From NCBI GenBank assembly GCA_041581055.1, contig JBFGCT010000025.1:1-30656 (forward strand): a DNA stretch of 30,656 nt, in the 5' to 3' direction. A model generated the notes under the pieces. The model searched no databases, had not been told where the DNA came from, and saw only the letters and a list, made by a program, of their open reading frames with translations. Shown here one piece after another: positions 7,819-15,718 of this stretch. The stretch's first letter is position 1; every line of letters starts with the position of its first letter. Both the position numbers and the translations under genes were made by a program. The stretch comes from JBFGCT01 sp041581055. GTDB taxonomy: Bacteria; Actinomycetota; Acidimicrobiia; Acidimicrobiales; Ilumatobacteraceae.

Positions 7819-8315
7819 TGGCGCCCTCCCAGCTCAACCGCCGGCTCAAGCGCTGGCCCGGCTGGGTGCTGCTGCTGCTCGTGGTCGCCGGCTTCCTCGC
7901 CGTCGGGGCGACCCGCGGCGCCGGCCCGCAGACGCCGCAGGATCGTGTCGACGGCGTCACCCGGCGCGTCGCCTGCCCGATCTGCGACGGCGAGAGCGTG
8001 TTCGAGTCGCGGAACGCCGCGTCGCGGGCGATCCGCAACGAGGTCACCGACCTGGTAGGCGGCAACGAGCTGACCGACGACGAGATCGTCGCCTTCCTGG
8101 AGACCCGGTACGGGGCCGACGTCCTGCTCGTCCCGAAGGCGACCGGCTTCGACGCGCTCGTGTGGGTGCTGCCGGCGGTCGGCTTCGTGTGCGGGCTCGT
8201 CGGCCTGGCGGTCGCGTTCCGGCGGTGGACGCGGCAGTCGGCGTCGGCCGGCGTGCCGACCCCGGAGGACCGGGAGATCGTCGATGCCGCGCTCCGTGGC
8301 GAGGCCGAGCGGTGA
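7818..8315 (+). CDS. ccmH: cytochrome c maturation protein CcmH/CycL-like
   Basis: CcmH works with CcmG to keep the apocytochrome cysteines reduced and available. The 165-residue protein has an N-terminal hydrophobic signal/anchor (about 15-31). A CXXC motif, Cys53-Pro-Ile-Cys56, is followed by DGESVFES, matching the family's LRCLVCQNQSIADS pattern. Next comes the helical stretch with ELTDDEIVAFLETRYGADVLL, then a C-terminal helix and cytosolic tail. The order (anchor, domain, second anchor) is the short CcmH form. ATG 7818 overlaps the ccmG stop by one base; the stop overlaps the next GTG by 3 nt (GTGA). Confidence 0.93.
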   Translation: MAPSQLNRRLKRWPGWVLLLLVVAGFLAVGATRGAGPQTPQDRVDGVTRRVACPICDGESVFESRNAASRAIRNEVTDLVGGNELTDDEIVAFLETRYGADVLLVPKATGFDALVWVLPAVGFVCGLVGLAVAFRRWTRQSASAGVPTPEDREIVDAALRGEAER

Positions 8316-9112
8316 CGATCGACGACTCAACCGAACCGGTCGTCGCGCGGCGCCGCGGCGAGCACCTCGATCGCCTCGCCGAGCTGGAGGAGGAGCGCCG
8401 ATTCCTCCTGCGATCGCTGCACGACCTCGAACGGGAGCACGCGGTCGGCGACGTCGACGACGTCGACTACGCCGCGCTGAAGGACGGCTACACCGTCCGG
8501 GCGGCCGCCGTGCTGCGCCAGATCGAGGACGGCAAGGCGCGGCTCACCCCGGCGACTCCCAGACGGTGGGGGCGCGTCGCGATGGCTGCCGCCGTCGTGC
8601 TCGCCGGCGCGGTCGGCCTCGGGCTCGTGCTCGCCGGCTCGTGGGGCGAGCGCGGCGCCGGCCAGGAGATCACCGGGTTCACCCCGGGCGACGACGCCAG
8701 GACGGTGCTCGCCTCAGCGCGGGAGGCGCTGCGCACCGGCGACTTCGACGTCGCCAACTCGCTGTTCGGGCGCGTCGTCGAGATGGAGCGCGACCGAGGC
8801 GAGGACAGCGCCGAGGCGATCGCCTATTTCGGGTGGACCTTGGCGTTGCTGACGGTCGACGACCCCGACGCCGAACGCGCCGCGCAGCGCCTCGACGCCG
8901 CCCGGCTCGCGCTGGGGCAGGCGATCGAGATCGACGCGGCCTACGCCGACCCGTACTGCTTCCTCGCCATCGTCGAGTTCTCGTTTCGCGACGACCCGGT
9001 CGCCGCGCTGCCGTTCGTCGAACGGTGCCAGGCGAGCAACCCGCCGGCGGACGTCGCCGACCTGATCAGCGGGTTCGCGGAGGAGATCCGGGCCGCCGCC
9101 GGCGAGGCCTGA
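8312..9112 (+). CDS. CcmI-like TPR membrane protein
   Basis: This 266-residue protein fits the CcmI/CycH role of an apocytochrome chaperone that hands substrates to CcmF/CcmH. Residues 17-75 form a charged, coiled-coil-like helix (LAELEEERRFLLRSLHDLE, then DVDYAALKDGY). That matches the CcmI N-terminal pattern of a long Glu/Leu helix followed by an xDY motif. One membrane segment lies at about 90-110. A C-terminal half with alternating Ala-rich helices resembles TPR units. The gene overlaps ccmH as GTGA and ends the operon. The TPR call is from pattern only. A GC-rich inverted repeat (CCGCG/CGCGG, 9122-9138) follows the stop. Confidence 0.82.
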   Translation: MTIDDSTEPVVARRRGEHLDRLAELEEERRFLLRSLHDLEREHAVGDVDDVDYAALKDGYTVRAAAVLRQIEDGKARLTPATPRRWGRVAMAAAVVLAGAVGLGLVLAGSWGERGAGQEITGFTPGDDARTVLASAREALRTGDFDVANSLFGRVVEMERDRGEDSAEAIAYFGWTLALLTVDDPDAERAAQRLDAARLALGQAIEIDAAYADPYCFLAIVEFSFRDDPVAALPFVERCQASNPPADVADLISGFAEEIRAAAGEA

Positions 9113-9142
9113 CGATTCCCGCCGCGCGGCGTGCGCGGGCGG

Positions 9143-9148
9143 TAGGGT
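9143..9148 (+). promoter_or_regulatory. -10 box before the DUF4190-like gene
   Basis: TAGGGT lies 8 nt upstream of ATG 9157, with no Shine-Dalgarno, implying a leaderless transcript separate from the ccm operon. Confidence 0.45.
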
Positions 9149-9156
9149 CGGCCCGC

Positions 9157-9537
9157 ATGGCCATGACGCCTCCCCCGCCGCCCCCGGGCGGGACACCGCC
9201 GCCGCCCCCGGGCGGGCAGCCCCCCGGCTACCCGCCAGGCGGCGCGCCGCCGCCGGGGTACGTTCCGTTCGGTGGTCCGGCCGGCCCGGCCTCCCGGACC
9301 AACGGGTTCGCCGTGGCGTCGCTGGTGCTCGGGATCGTCGGGTTGCTGCTGTGCTTCACGTTCATCCCGTGGATCCTGGCGATCATCTTCGGCGTCATCG
9401 CGATGCGCCAGTGCTCGGAGGATTCGAGCTACACCGGTCGGGGGATGGCGGTCGCCGGGCTGGTGCTCGGCGTGATCGCCGCGGCCTTGGTCGCCCTGAT
9501 CTTCGCGTTCGGCGACTTCACGTACACGATCAACTGA
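9157..9537 (+). CDS. DUF4190-like small membrane protein with proline-rich N-terminus
   Basis: This 126-residue protein has an N-terminal third rich in Pro and Gly (runs of six and five prolines, then GYPPGG and GYVPFGG). Two hydrophobic segments follow: ASLVLGIVGLLLCFTFIPW and the segment after GRGMAVAGLVLG. The pattern 'G(F/M)AVASLVLGI ... GRGMAVAGLVLG' is the DUF4190 repeat, found in many actinobacterial membrane proteins of unknown role. ATG 9157 fits the -10 box; a second ATG is two codons later. The 3' end overlaps the convergent phosphatase gene by 8 nt. Function unknown. Confidence 0.85.
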   Translation: MAMTPPPPPPGGTPPPPPGGQPPGYPPGGAPPPGYVPFGGPAGPASRTNGFAVASLVLGIVGLLLCFTFIPWILAIIFGVIAMRQCSEDSSYTGRGMAVAGLVLGVIAAALVALIFAFGDFTYTIN

Positions 9538-10012
9538 CCGAGCCGGTCGTCGGCGGCGGCCAGACCTTGCCCTTGGTCACCCGCGTGCCGTTGCGGTGCA
9601 GCACCCAGATGGTCGACTTGCGCCAGTCGGGCGGCGTCTGGACCTGCATGCCGCGGCGGATCAGCGCGTCGATCACCGCCGGGATGATGTCGCCGTGGCT
9701 GCACAGGGTCGTGCCGGGCGCCGCCTCCGCGATGAGGTCGAGCGCCCCCTCGAGATCGGCGCCCTCGAGCAGCCGATCGTCGGGCTTCACGCCGACATCG
9801 AGTCGGCCGGCCAGCGGCTCGAGCGTCTGGACACACCGGACGTACGGACTCGAAACGGCGCCGGTCGCGCCGTGCTTGGCGAGGCGCTTGCCGATCGACT
9901 CCGCCTGCTTCCACCCCGCCTTGCTCAGCGGTCGGTCGAAGTCCGCTCCGACCCAGGCCCGCCGCTCGCCCGCCTTGGCGTGGCGGACGAGATAGAGGGT
10001 CGCCCTGGACAT
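9530..10012 (-). CDS. SixA-like histidine phosphatase
   Basis: The 160-residue protein belongs to the histidine phosphatase superfamily. It has the N-terminal catalytic LVRHAKAGER motif (His11), a DRPLSKAGWKQAE segment, SSPYVRCVQT in the middle and SHGDIIPAVID with the second histidine. The small size and RHAKA signature match SixA-type phosphohistidine phosphatases, which remove phosphate from histidines of signalling proteins. The substrate here cannot be told. The ATG is 6 nt downstream of the DUF4328-like gene stop, so the two form an operon. The final codons overlap the convergent DUF4190-like gene. Confidence 0.9.
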   Translation of the reverse strand: MSRATLYLVRHAKAGERRAWVGADFDRPLSKAGWKQAESIGKRLAKHGATGAVSSPYVRCVQTLEPLAGRLDVGVKPDDRLLEGADLEGALDLIAEAAPGTTLCSHGDIIPAVIDALIRRGMQVQTPPDWRKSTIWVLHRNGTRVTKGKVWPPPTTGSVS

Positions 10013-10018
10013 GATCGA

Positions 10019-10798
10019 CTAGCGCTCGTCGGTCAGGGTCTTGTGGCGGGCCGCGAGTTGGCGGACGAACAGGATCCACAGGATGGCGGCGACGAGTTGG
10101 ACGCCGCCGCTGGCGAGGCTCAGCGGGCCGGCGTCCCGGATGTCCTCGGCCAGCGACTCGGTGGTCGTGCTGCCGATGTTTCCGCCGAACAGCGTGTCGC
10201 GTTGGAGGAACACGAACACGATCGGGACCAGGCCGAACATCACCCACCACGCCCACAACACCGGGTTTTCGGGCTGTCGCCTCCAGGCCTCGGCGTCGTT
10301 GATGCCCTCGGGGGTGGACGCCTTCCACAGCTCGCGGAGCATGAGGAACGGGATGACGTAGAGCACCCCCGGGGGCAGGAACCAGCCGAAGACGGCGAAC
10401 AACGGGGCCCAGAACGTCGCCCGCCCGTAGGCCCGCACGTTGGCGCTGATGCGGTACATCCAGACCATCGTCAGGACGAGCGCGGCGATCGTCGCCGCGA
10501 ACCAGAGCAGCTGGGTGAGGGCGAGCGGGGCGTAGGCCTCCCGGAACTCGTCGGCGGTGGCCCGCCCGTCCAGGTAGTCGGCGGCGCGGTCGGCGGCGAG
10601 CGGTGTGACGAGACCGCCGATCGCCGAGACGACGCCGGCGATCCCGACCAGGATGGCGAGCGCCCGCGACAACCCGCCGACTCTTCGCACGCGGGCGAGC
10701 GGCGTCGGGGCGGTTCCGTACCCGACGTACCCCGGCGGCGGACTCAGGTTCTCCGGGGGCGGCGGCGGTGGTGGCGGAGGCGGCGGCACGTCACTCAA
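10019..10798 (-). CDS. DUF4328-like membrane protein with polyproline N-terminus
   Basis: The 259-residue protein starts with an uninterrupted run of 11 prolines after MSDV, then SPPPGYVGYG. About six hydrophobic segments follow, including LSRALAILVGIAGVVSAIGG and FWAPLFAVFGWFLPPGVLYV. The latter, with FLMLRELWKAS, is the DUF4328 signature as I recall it. The start is TTG at 10798: a TACCAT box sits 8 nt before it and no ATG is available upstream in a better position. It forms an operon with the SixA-like gene. Function unknown. The Pro-rich head resembles that of the nearby DUF4190-like protein and may bind a partner at the membrane. Confidence 0.87.
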   Translation of the reverse strand: MSDVPPPPPPPPPPPENLSPPPGYVGYGTAPTPLARVRRVGGLSRALAILVGIAGVVSAIGGLVTPLAADRAADYLDGRATADEFREAYAPLALTQLLWFAATIAALVLTMVWMYRISANVRAYGRATFWAPLFAVFGWFLPPGVLYVIPFLMLRELWKASTPEGINDAEAWRRQPENPVLWAWWVMFGLVPIVFVFLQRDTLFGGNIGSTTTESLAEDIRDAGPLSLASGGVQLVAAILWILFVRQLAARHKTLTDER

Positions 10799-10806
10799 GA
10801 CCGGAC

Positions 10807-10812
10807 ATGGTA
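10807..10812 (-). promoter_or_regulatory. -10 box of the DUF4328-like operon
   Basis: TACCAT on the minus strand, 8 nt before a TTG start, supports the unusual TTG start and a leaderless transcript. Confidence 0.45.
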
Positions 10813-10842
10813 CTCAATGCGGCGGTGGCGCGGCCCCTCGGG

Positions 10843-12534
10843 CTACTTCGCGTCGGACCAACGCTCGACGACGCTGACGTCGGCGACGAAGCGCACCGGA
10901 GTCGTCGTCGGCGGCGCCCAGCGTCGCGCCGTCTCCTCCAGACAGTGTTCGAGCAGCCGCGCGGTGGCGAACCGGCGGTCGAGCGGGACGTGCACCAGGA
11001 GCTCGTCGTGCAGGCACAGGACCAACTCGCCGCCGAGCGGGGCCGAACGGGCGCGCACGAGCACGGCCCAGGTCTTGAAGAACTCGGCGGCGGCCCCTTG
11101 GATCATCGCGTTGCGCCCATACCTGCCTCGCGCCGCGGCCTGCGACCGAGCGTCGCGCTCGCTGAGCGCGCCGACGTCGCCGGCGTCCATCCGCACGCGC
11201 CGACCGCCGGCGGTCCGCAGGTCGTGACCGCCCTGCGCCGCCTCGTCGGCGCGGCGCAGGTATCCCATCGCCACCGGGTACGCCGACTCCAGCCCGCGCA
11301 GGGCCTCGGCCCCGTGGCCCGTGGTCTGGCCGTACATCGCGCCGAGCACGGCGACCTTGGCGACGTCTCTCGTCACGCCGAGGCGGGCCGCGACCGGGGC
11401 GTACATGTCGTCCTCGTGCGTCGCCGCCGCCAAAGCGGGATCGAGCGAGACGGCGGCCAGGACGCGCGGCTCGATCTGGCCGAGATCGGCGCGCACGAAC
11501 GCGTGGTCGCGCTCGGCGACGATCGCCGAGCGCAGGTCGGCGGGCATGTTGTGCAGGCCGGCGGTCGCCGTCATCCGGCCGGCCGCCCCGTCGGTCCCCG
11601 ACCACGTGCCGCGCAGCCGACCGTCGGCGCCGACGTGTTCGTCGAGCCACGCATAGCCGAACGTCGTCGCCATCCGCTCGGCCTTGCGCCACGTGAGCAG
11701 GGCGTCGACGATCGGGTGCTCCGCGCGGAGCTGCTCCAGCCGCCACGCCCTGGTGTCGGGCAACTCGATGCCGGCGCGCCGCAACAACGACTTGACCTGC
11801 GCCGGGTTGCGGAGGTCGAAGTCGTCCGCCACCAGGTCGAGGACCCGGGCGTCGCGGGCGGCGGCCACCCGTGCGGCCTCGGCGGCGTCGCGCGGGCGCG
11901 GGCCGATGAAGGAGGCGATGACGCGCTCCGCCTCGGCGACGTCGATCGGCAGGCCGTCCAGTTCGAGCTCGACGCCGAGCAGCTCCGCCGCCGACTCCGA
12001 ACGGGCGGTGGCCAGCGCCCGCGCCGGGTCGGGGAGGTCGCCCAGCAGCTCCAACTGGTGCTCGTACAGCGTCGCCGCGAGCTCGGCCCAGTGCACCAGG
12101 TGGGCGGCCGACGTCGCCCAGGCGCCGGCCGCCCAGTCGGCGCGCAGATGCCCGTCCGGCCTGATCGGGTGGTCGGGGACGCCCTCCTCGGCCGGGTCGG
12201 TGAACAGGTCGGGTTGGGAGGGGCCCGGAATCGACGCGGGGTCGAGCTCGTGCAGCGCGGCCCAGACGCGGGCGGGGTCGGCGCGCCATCCGCCGAACAG
12301 GAGCCGGTGGGCCGCGGCGAGATCCCAGCAGCGGGCCGGCCGCACGCCCGAACGCACGAGCGCCAACGCGGTCTCCCGGTCCCACCACACCCAGCGGGTC
12401 TCGGCGAGCGCCTCCATCCGCCGGATCTGCTCCAGCCCGTCGTCCCAGCCGAACACCATCCGCTCCCCGCCGATCGGCACGACGACCACACCGGCGTCGG
12501 CGGCCAGGGCGACCGCGGTCGGGGTCGCCGGCAT
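10843..12534 (-). CDS. family A DNA polymerase (bifunctional 3'-5' exonuclease/polymerase type)
   Basis: The 563-residue protein carries the polymerase I palm and fingers motifs. Motif A is ADLGQIEPRVLA with Asp350. Motif B is RDVAKVAVLGAMYG, with Arg389, Lys393 and Tyr401. Motif C is LHDELL with His509-Asp510-Glu511. It lacks the 5'-nuclease domain and is much shorter than PolA (about 900). The N-terminal 170 residues sit where an exonuclease domain would be, but I see no DxE exonuclease signature, so proofreading may be lost. It matches the actinobacterial 'bifunctional 3'-5' exonuclease/DNA polymerase' family, a second PolA-like enzyme probably used in repair. The ATG overlaps the upstream zincin stop (TGATG), which sets the start; the longer open frame is ignored. 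Confidence 0.92.
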   Translation of the reverse strand: MPATPTAVALAADAGVVVVPIGGERMVFGWDDGLEQIRRMEALAETRWVWWDRETALALVRSGVRPARCWDLAAAHRLLFGGWRADPARVWAALHELDPASIPGPSQPDLFTDPAEEGVPDHPIRPDGHLRADWAAGAWATSAAHLVHWAELAATLYEHQLELLGDLPDPARALATARSESAAELLGVELELDGLPIDVAEAERVIASFIGPRPRDAAEAARVAAARDARVLDLVADDFDLRNPAQVKSLLRRAGIELPDTRAWRLEQLRAEHPIVDALLTWRKAERMATTFGYAWLDEHVGADGRLRGTWSGTDGAAGRMTATAGLHNMPADLRSAIVAERDHAFVRADLGQIEPRVLAAVSLDPALAAATHEDDMYAPVAARLGVTRDVAKVAVLGAMYGQTTGHGAEALRGLESAYPVAMGYLRRADEAAQGGHDLRTAGGRRVRMDAGDVGALSERDARSQAAARGRYGRNAMIQGAAAEFFKTWAVLVRARSAPLGGELVLCLHDELLVHVPLDRRFATARLLEHCLEETARRWAPPTTTPVRFVADVSVVERWSDAK

Positions 12535-12872
12535 CAATCCCAGCCGAGCTCGTGCAGCCGATCGTCGTCGATGCCCGCGACGTGCGCCACCTCGTGCATC
12601 ACGGTGACGTAGACCTCTTCGGCGAGGTGCTCCTCGTCCTCGCACACGTCGCACAGCGCGAGCCGGTAGATCGAGACGATGTCCGGGCCCTCGACGCCGG
12701 TCCGCTCGGTGTGCGGCACGCCCTCGTAGAGACCGAGCAGCGTCGGCTCCCGCTGGTTGCGGTCGTGGATCTGGACCACGACGTTGTCGAGCACGTGCCG
12801 CAGGTCGTCGGGCAGGTCGTCGAGCGCGTCGCGCACCATCCGCTCGAACCGATACAGCGGCACAACGTCCAC
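12534..12872 (-). CDS. minimal metallopeptidase (zincin_1 family)
   Basis: This 112-residue protein contains the metzincin-like zinc site MHEVAHVAGIDDDRLHELGW near its C-terminus. HExxH supplies two histidines and the glutamate, and the later D/H residues supply the third ligand. The family (PF06262-type) is widespread in actinobacteria and small for a protease; a physiological substrate is not known to me. GTG 12872 is chosen because TAGGTT lies 6 nt upstream. The stop overlaps the polymerase ATG, so the two are co-translated. Cytosolic, with no signal peptide. Confidence 0.9.
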   Translation of the reverse strand: MDVVPLYRFERMVRDALDDLPDDLRHVLDNVVVQIHDRNQREPTLLGLYEGVPHTERTGVEGPDIVSIYRLALCDVCEDEEHLAEEVYVTVMHEVAHVAGIDDDRLHELGWD

Positions 12873-12878
12873 GGGGGC

Positions 12879-12884
12879 AACCTA
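12879..12884 (-). promoter_or_regulatory. -10 box of the zincin-polymerase operon
   Basis: TAGGTT on the minus strand, 6 nt before GTG 12872, in the ideal leaderless position. Confidence 0.55.
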
Positions 12885-12974
12885 CTGCCGTGTCGGCAAA
12901 CGTTCGCCCGCGCCGCGCCGCGCCGCGCCCGCCCGGCCCGGTGGGCCGGCGTCCGGTGTTACCAGCCACAGCCG

Positions 12975-12980
12975 TACAGT
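12975..12980 (+). promoter_or_regulatory. -10 box of the NTF2-like gene
   Basis: TACAGT lies 6 nt before ATG 12987, with no Shine-Dalgarno. Both this and the divergent zincin promoter share a 114-bp region containing a run of CGCCG repeats (about 12910-12928). Confidence 0.55.
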
Positions 12981-12986
12981 GGGTGC

Positions 12987-13340
12987 ATGAGCGAGCATGG
13001 TTCTGACGTGATCGACGGGTTCTACAGGTGCATGGCCGGTGACGACACCGCCGGGCTGATCGACCTCTACGCGCCCGACGCGTTGGTCATCCGGTTCAAC
13101 GGGACGTCCTCCGGAGCCGCCGAGATCGCCGACTTCTTCGCCGATGAGCGGAGGCAGCACGGCGAGTACAAGCTGCGGTCGGTCGACCAGGTCATCCAGA
13201 GCGGCGACGTGTTGATGTGGGACGCGCTGGTCGACACGTCGCAGGGAATCCTCGAAACGACCGAGGTGCTCGTCCTCGACGGCGCCGGCAAGATCCGGCG
13301 CCACGTTCCGGGGATCCGCGGCTACTGGGGCAGCATCTGA
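12987..13340 (+). CDS. NTF2/SnoaL-like fold protein
   Basis: The 117-residue protein has the cone-shaped NTF2-like pattern: an N-terminal helix (VIDGFYRCMAGDD), then LIDLYAPDALVIRFNGTSSGAAEIADFFADE and a set of beta strands ending in GIRGYW. The phrase 'LYAPDALV' with a following 'G...I..FF' is typical of SnoaL-like proteins. These include small isomerases and ligand-binding proteins, so no reaction can be assigned. It is a single gene facing a divergent zincin promoter and converging with mrp. Confidence 0.82.
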   Translation: MSEHGSDVIDGFYRCMAGDDTAGLIDLYAPDALVIRFNGTSSGAAEIADFFADERRQHGEYKLRSVDQVIQSGDVLMWDALVDTSQGILETTEVLVLDGAGKIRRHVPGIRGYWGSI

Positions 13341-13345
13341 GCCCA

Positions 13346-13373
13346 GGCGGGCGCGGGTCGCCGTCCGCCCGCC
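13346..13373. terminator. bidirectional hairpin between NTF2-like gene and mrp
   Basis: GGCGGGCG (13346-13353) pairs with CGCCCGCC (13366-13373), an 8-bp GC stem with a 12-nt loop. It fills the 37-bp gap between two convergent stops. No T tract. Confidence 0.45.
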
Positions 13374-13377
13374 GCCG

Positions 13378-14541
<1,164 letters not shown>

Positions 14542-14575
14542 TGTGGCGAGCCCACGGTGAATTTGCACTACGCGG

Positions 14576-14594
14576 ATAGGTAGAATCCACCTAT
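14576..14594. promoter_or_regulatory. inverted-repeat operator candidate between mrp and the SufR-like gene
   Basis: ATAGGT (14576-14581) and ACCTAT (14589-14594) form a perfect 6-bp inverted repeat with a 7-bp spacer. It overlaps the -10 box and start codon of the regulator and lies 35-53 bp before the mrp start. The location is what one expects for an autorepressor site. Confidence 0.5.
14581..14586 (+). promoter_or_regulatory. -10 box of the SufR-like regulator gene
   Basis: TAGAAT, near the consensus TANNNT, lies 6 nt before ATG 14593. TGAATT at 14558-14563 is a weak -35 with 17-bp spacing. Confidence 0.6.
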
Positions 14595-15333
14595 GGCGAC
14601 GAGTCCCTCGTTCACCTCGACCGTGTCGGCGATCACCGACGCGTTCGGCGACCCGACGCGGCGCTCGGTGTACCTCTTCGCCAAAGAGCACTCGGGCGAC
14701 GGCGGAACCGGGGTCACCGCCTCGATGGTCGCCAAGCAGACCGGCGTCCACGCCAACGTCGCCCGCCACCATCTCGACAAGCTGGCGGCCGGCGGGTACC
14801 TCGAAGTCGCCACCGGGAAGGTGGCCGGCGGCGGGGCGGGTCGCCCGTCGAAGCGGTACGTCGCGGTCGCCGACGCGCTCAACGAGAACGACTTCCCGGT
14901 CCGCAGCGACGACCTGCTCCTCTCATTGCTCGGCCGCGCCCTCGACCGGCTCCCGCACGACGAGGCCGAGGCGATGGCCGAGGAGGTCGGCTCGGAGTAC
15001 GGGCGGGCGATGGCCGCCGGCCTCCGGGGCGACGCGCTGCACGCCGGGCGCCGCTCCCTGCGCTCGGCGATGCAGGCGGTCGCCGACGCGCTCACCGCGC
15101 ACGGGTTCGCGGCGCACGCCGAGGGGCGCAACGACCAGCTGCGGATCATCAACAACCATTGCCCGTTCGGCGAGGTGGCGACCGACCATCCGGTGATCTG
15201 CGCGGTCGACCGCGGCATGGTGCGCGGCATGCTCGGCGAGTTGTACGGAAGCGACGCCGAGGGCCAGCTCGGCGAGGTCACCACCGAGTCGAGCCTCGCC
15301 GCCGGCGACACGTTCTGCACGACCGCCGTCTGA
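14593..15333 (+). CDS. SufR-like Fe-S cluster transcriptional regulator
   Basis: The 246-residue protein has an N-terminal winged helix-turn-helix of the ArsR/SufR kind (about 12-95). It runs AFGDPTRRSVYLFAKEHSG, then a recognition helix with MVAKQTGVHANVARHHLDKLAAGGYLE and a wing GGAGRPSKRY. The C-terminal half has three conserved-looking cysteines: Cys190 and Cys203 spaced CX12C (NNHCPFGEVATDHPVIC), and Cys242 in GDTFCTTAV. CX12C plus a GD-x-x-C ending matches SufR, a [4Fe-4S]-binding repressor of Fe-S assembly genes. The fourth ligand is not obvious. It is divergent from mrp, 51 bp away, consistent with feedback by cluster status. The promoter is leaderless and carries an inverted repeat. 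Confidence 0.9.
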   Translation: MATSPSFTSTVSAITDAFGDPTRRSVYLFAKEHSGDGGTGVTASMVAKQTGVHANVARHHLDKLAAGGYLEVATGKVAGGGAGRPSKRYVAVADALNENDFPVRSDDLLLSLLGRALDRLPHDEAEAMAEEVGSEYGRAMAAGLRGDALHAGRRSLRSAMQAVADALTAHGFAAHAEGRNDQLRIINNHCPFGEVATDHPVICAVDRGMVRGMLGELYGSDAEGQLGEVTTESSLAAGDTFCTTAV

Positions 15334-15422
15334 CCCCGCCCGCGTCACCGTCGGCGTCCGAGGCCCGCCGTTCCGCCCGACTCGCCGCTCGGGGGCCGTG
15401 ATCCGGCGGGCCGCCGTGCCGG

Positions 15423-15428
15423 TAGCGT
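15423..15428 (+). promoter_or_regulatory. -10 box of the DUF3107 gene
   Basis: TAGCGT lies 8 nt before GTG 15437; no Shine-Dalgarno. Confidence 0.5.
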
Positions 15429-15436
15429 GTCCGGTC

Positions 15437-15673
15437 GTGGACGTACGCATCGGAGTGACCCAGGCCCCCCGCGAGCTCACCATCGAGCTCGCCGACGACG
15501 TCGATCGCGAGGAGCTGAAATCACGGGTCGAAGCCGCGCTGGCCGGGGCGTCGGACGTCCTCTGGATCACCGACAAGCGGGGCAAGGACGTCGGCGTCCC
15601 GGCGGCCAAGATCGCCTACGTCGAGGTCGGTTCGGCCGAGGGCGATCGCCGCATCGGCTTCGGCGGCGACTGA
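15437..15673 (+). CDS. DUF3107 small protein
   Basis: This 78-residue protein starts VDVRIGVTQAPRELTIEL and ends VGVPAAKIAYVEVGSAEGDRRIGFG, the DUF3107 pattern. That family includes the mycobacterial small protein TB9.4/Rv3208A and has no known activity that I can name. The GTG start fits the -10 box 8 nt upstream. It precedes the ATPase pair by 45 bp and may be co-transcribed with it. Confidence 0.9.
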   Translation: MDVRIGVTQAPRELTIELADDVDREELKSRVEAALAGASDVLWITDKRGKDVGVPAAKIAYVEVGSAEGDRRIGFGGD

Positions 15674-15718
15674 GCGATGGCCGCGACGCGTCGTGCGCCG
15701 TCCGACAACCGGGTCTGA

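Noticed and set aside
12905..12930. CGCCG tandem repeats upstream of the NTF2-like gene, as a regulatory repeat or CRISPR-like array
   Set aside because: Simple GC-rich low-complexity sequence without spacers; ordinary for this base composition.
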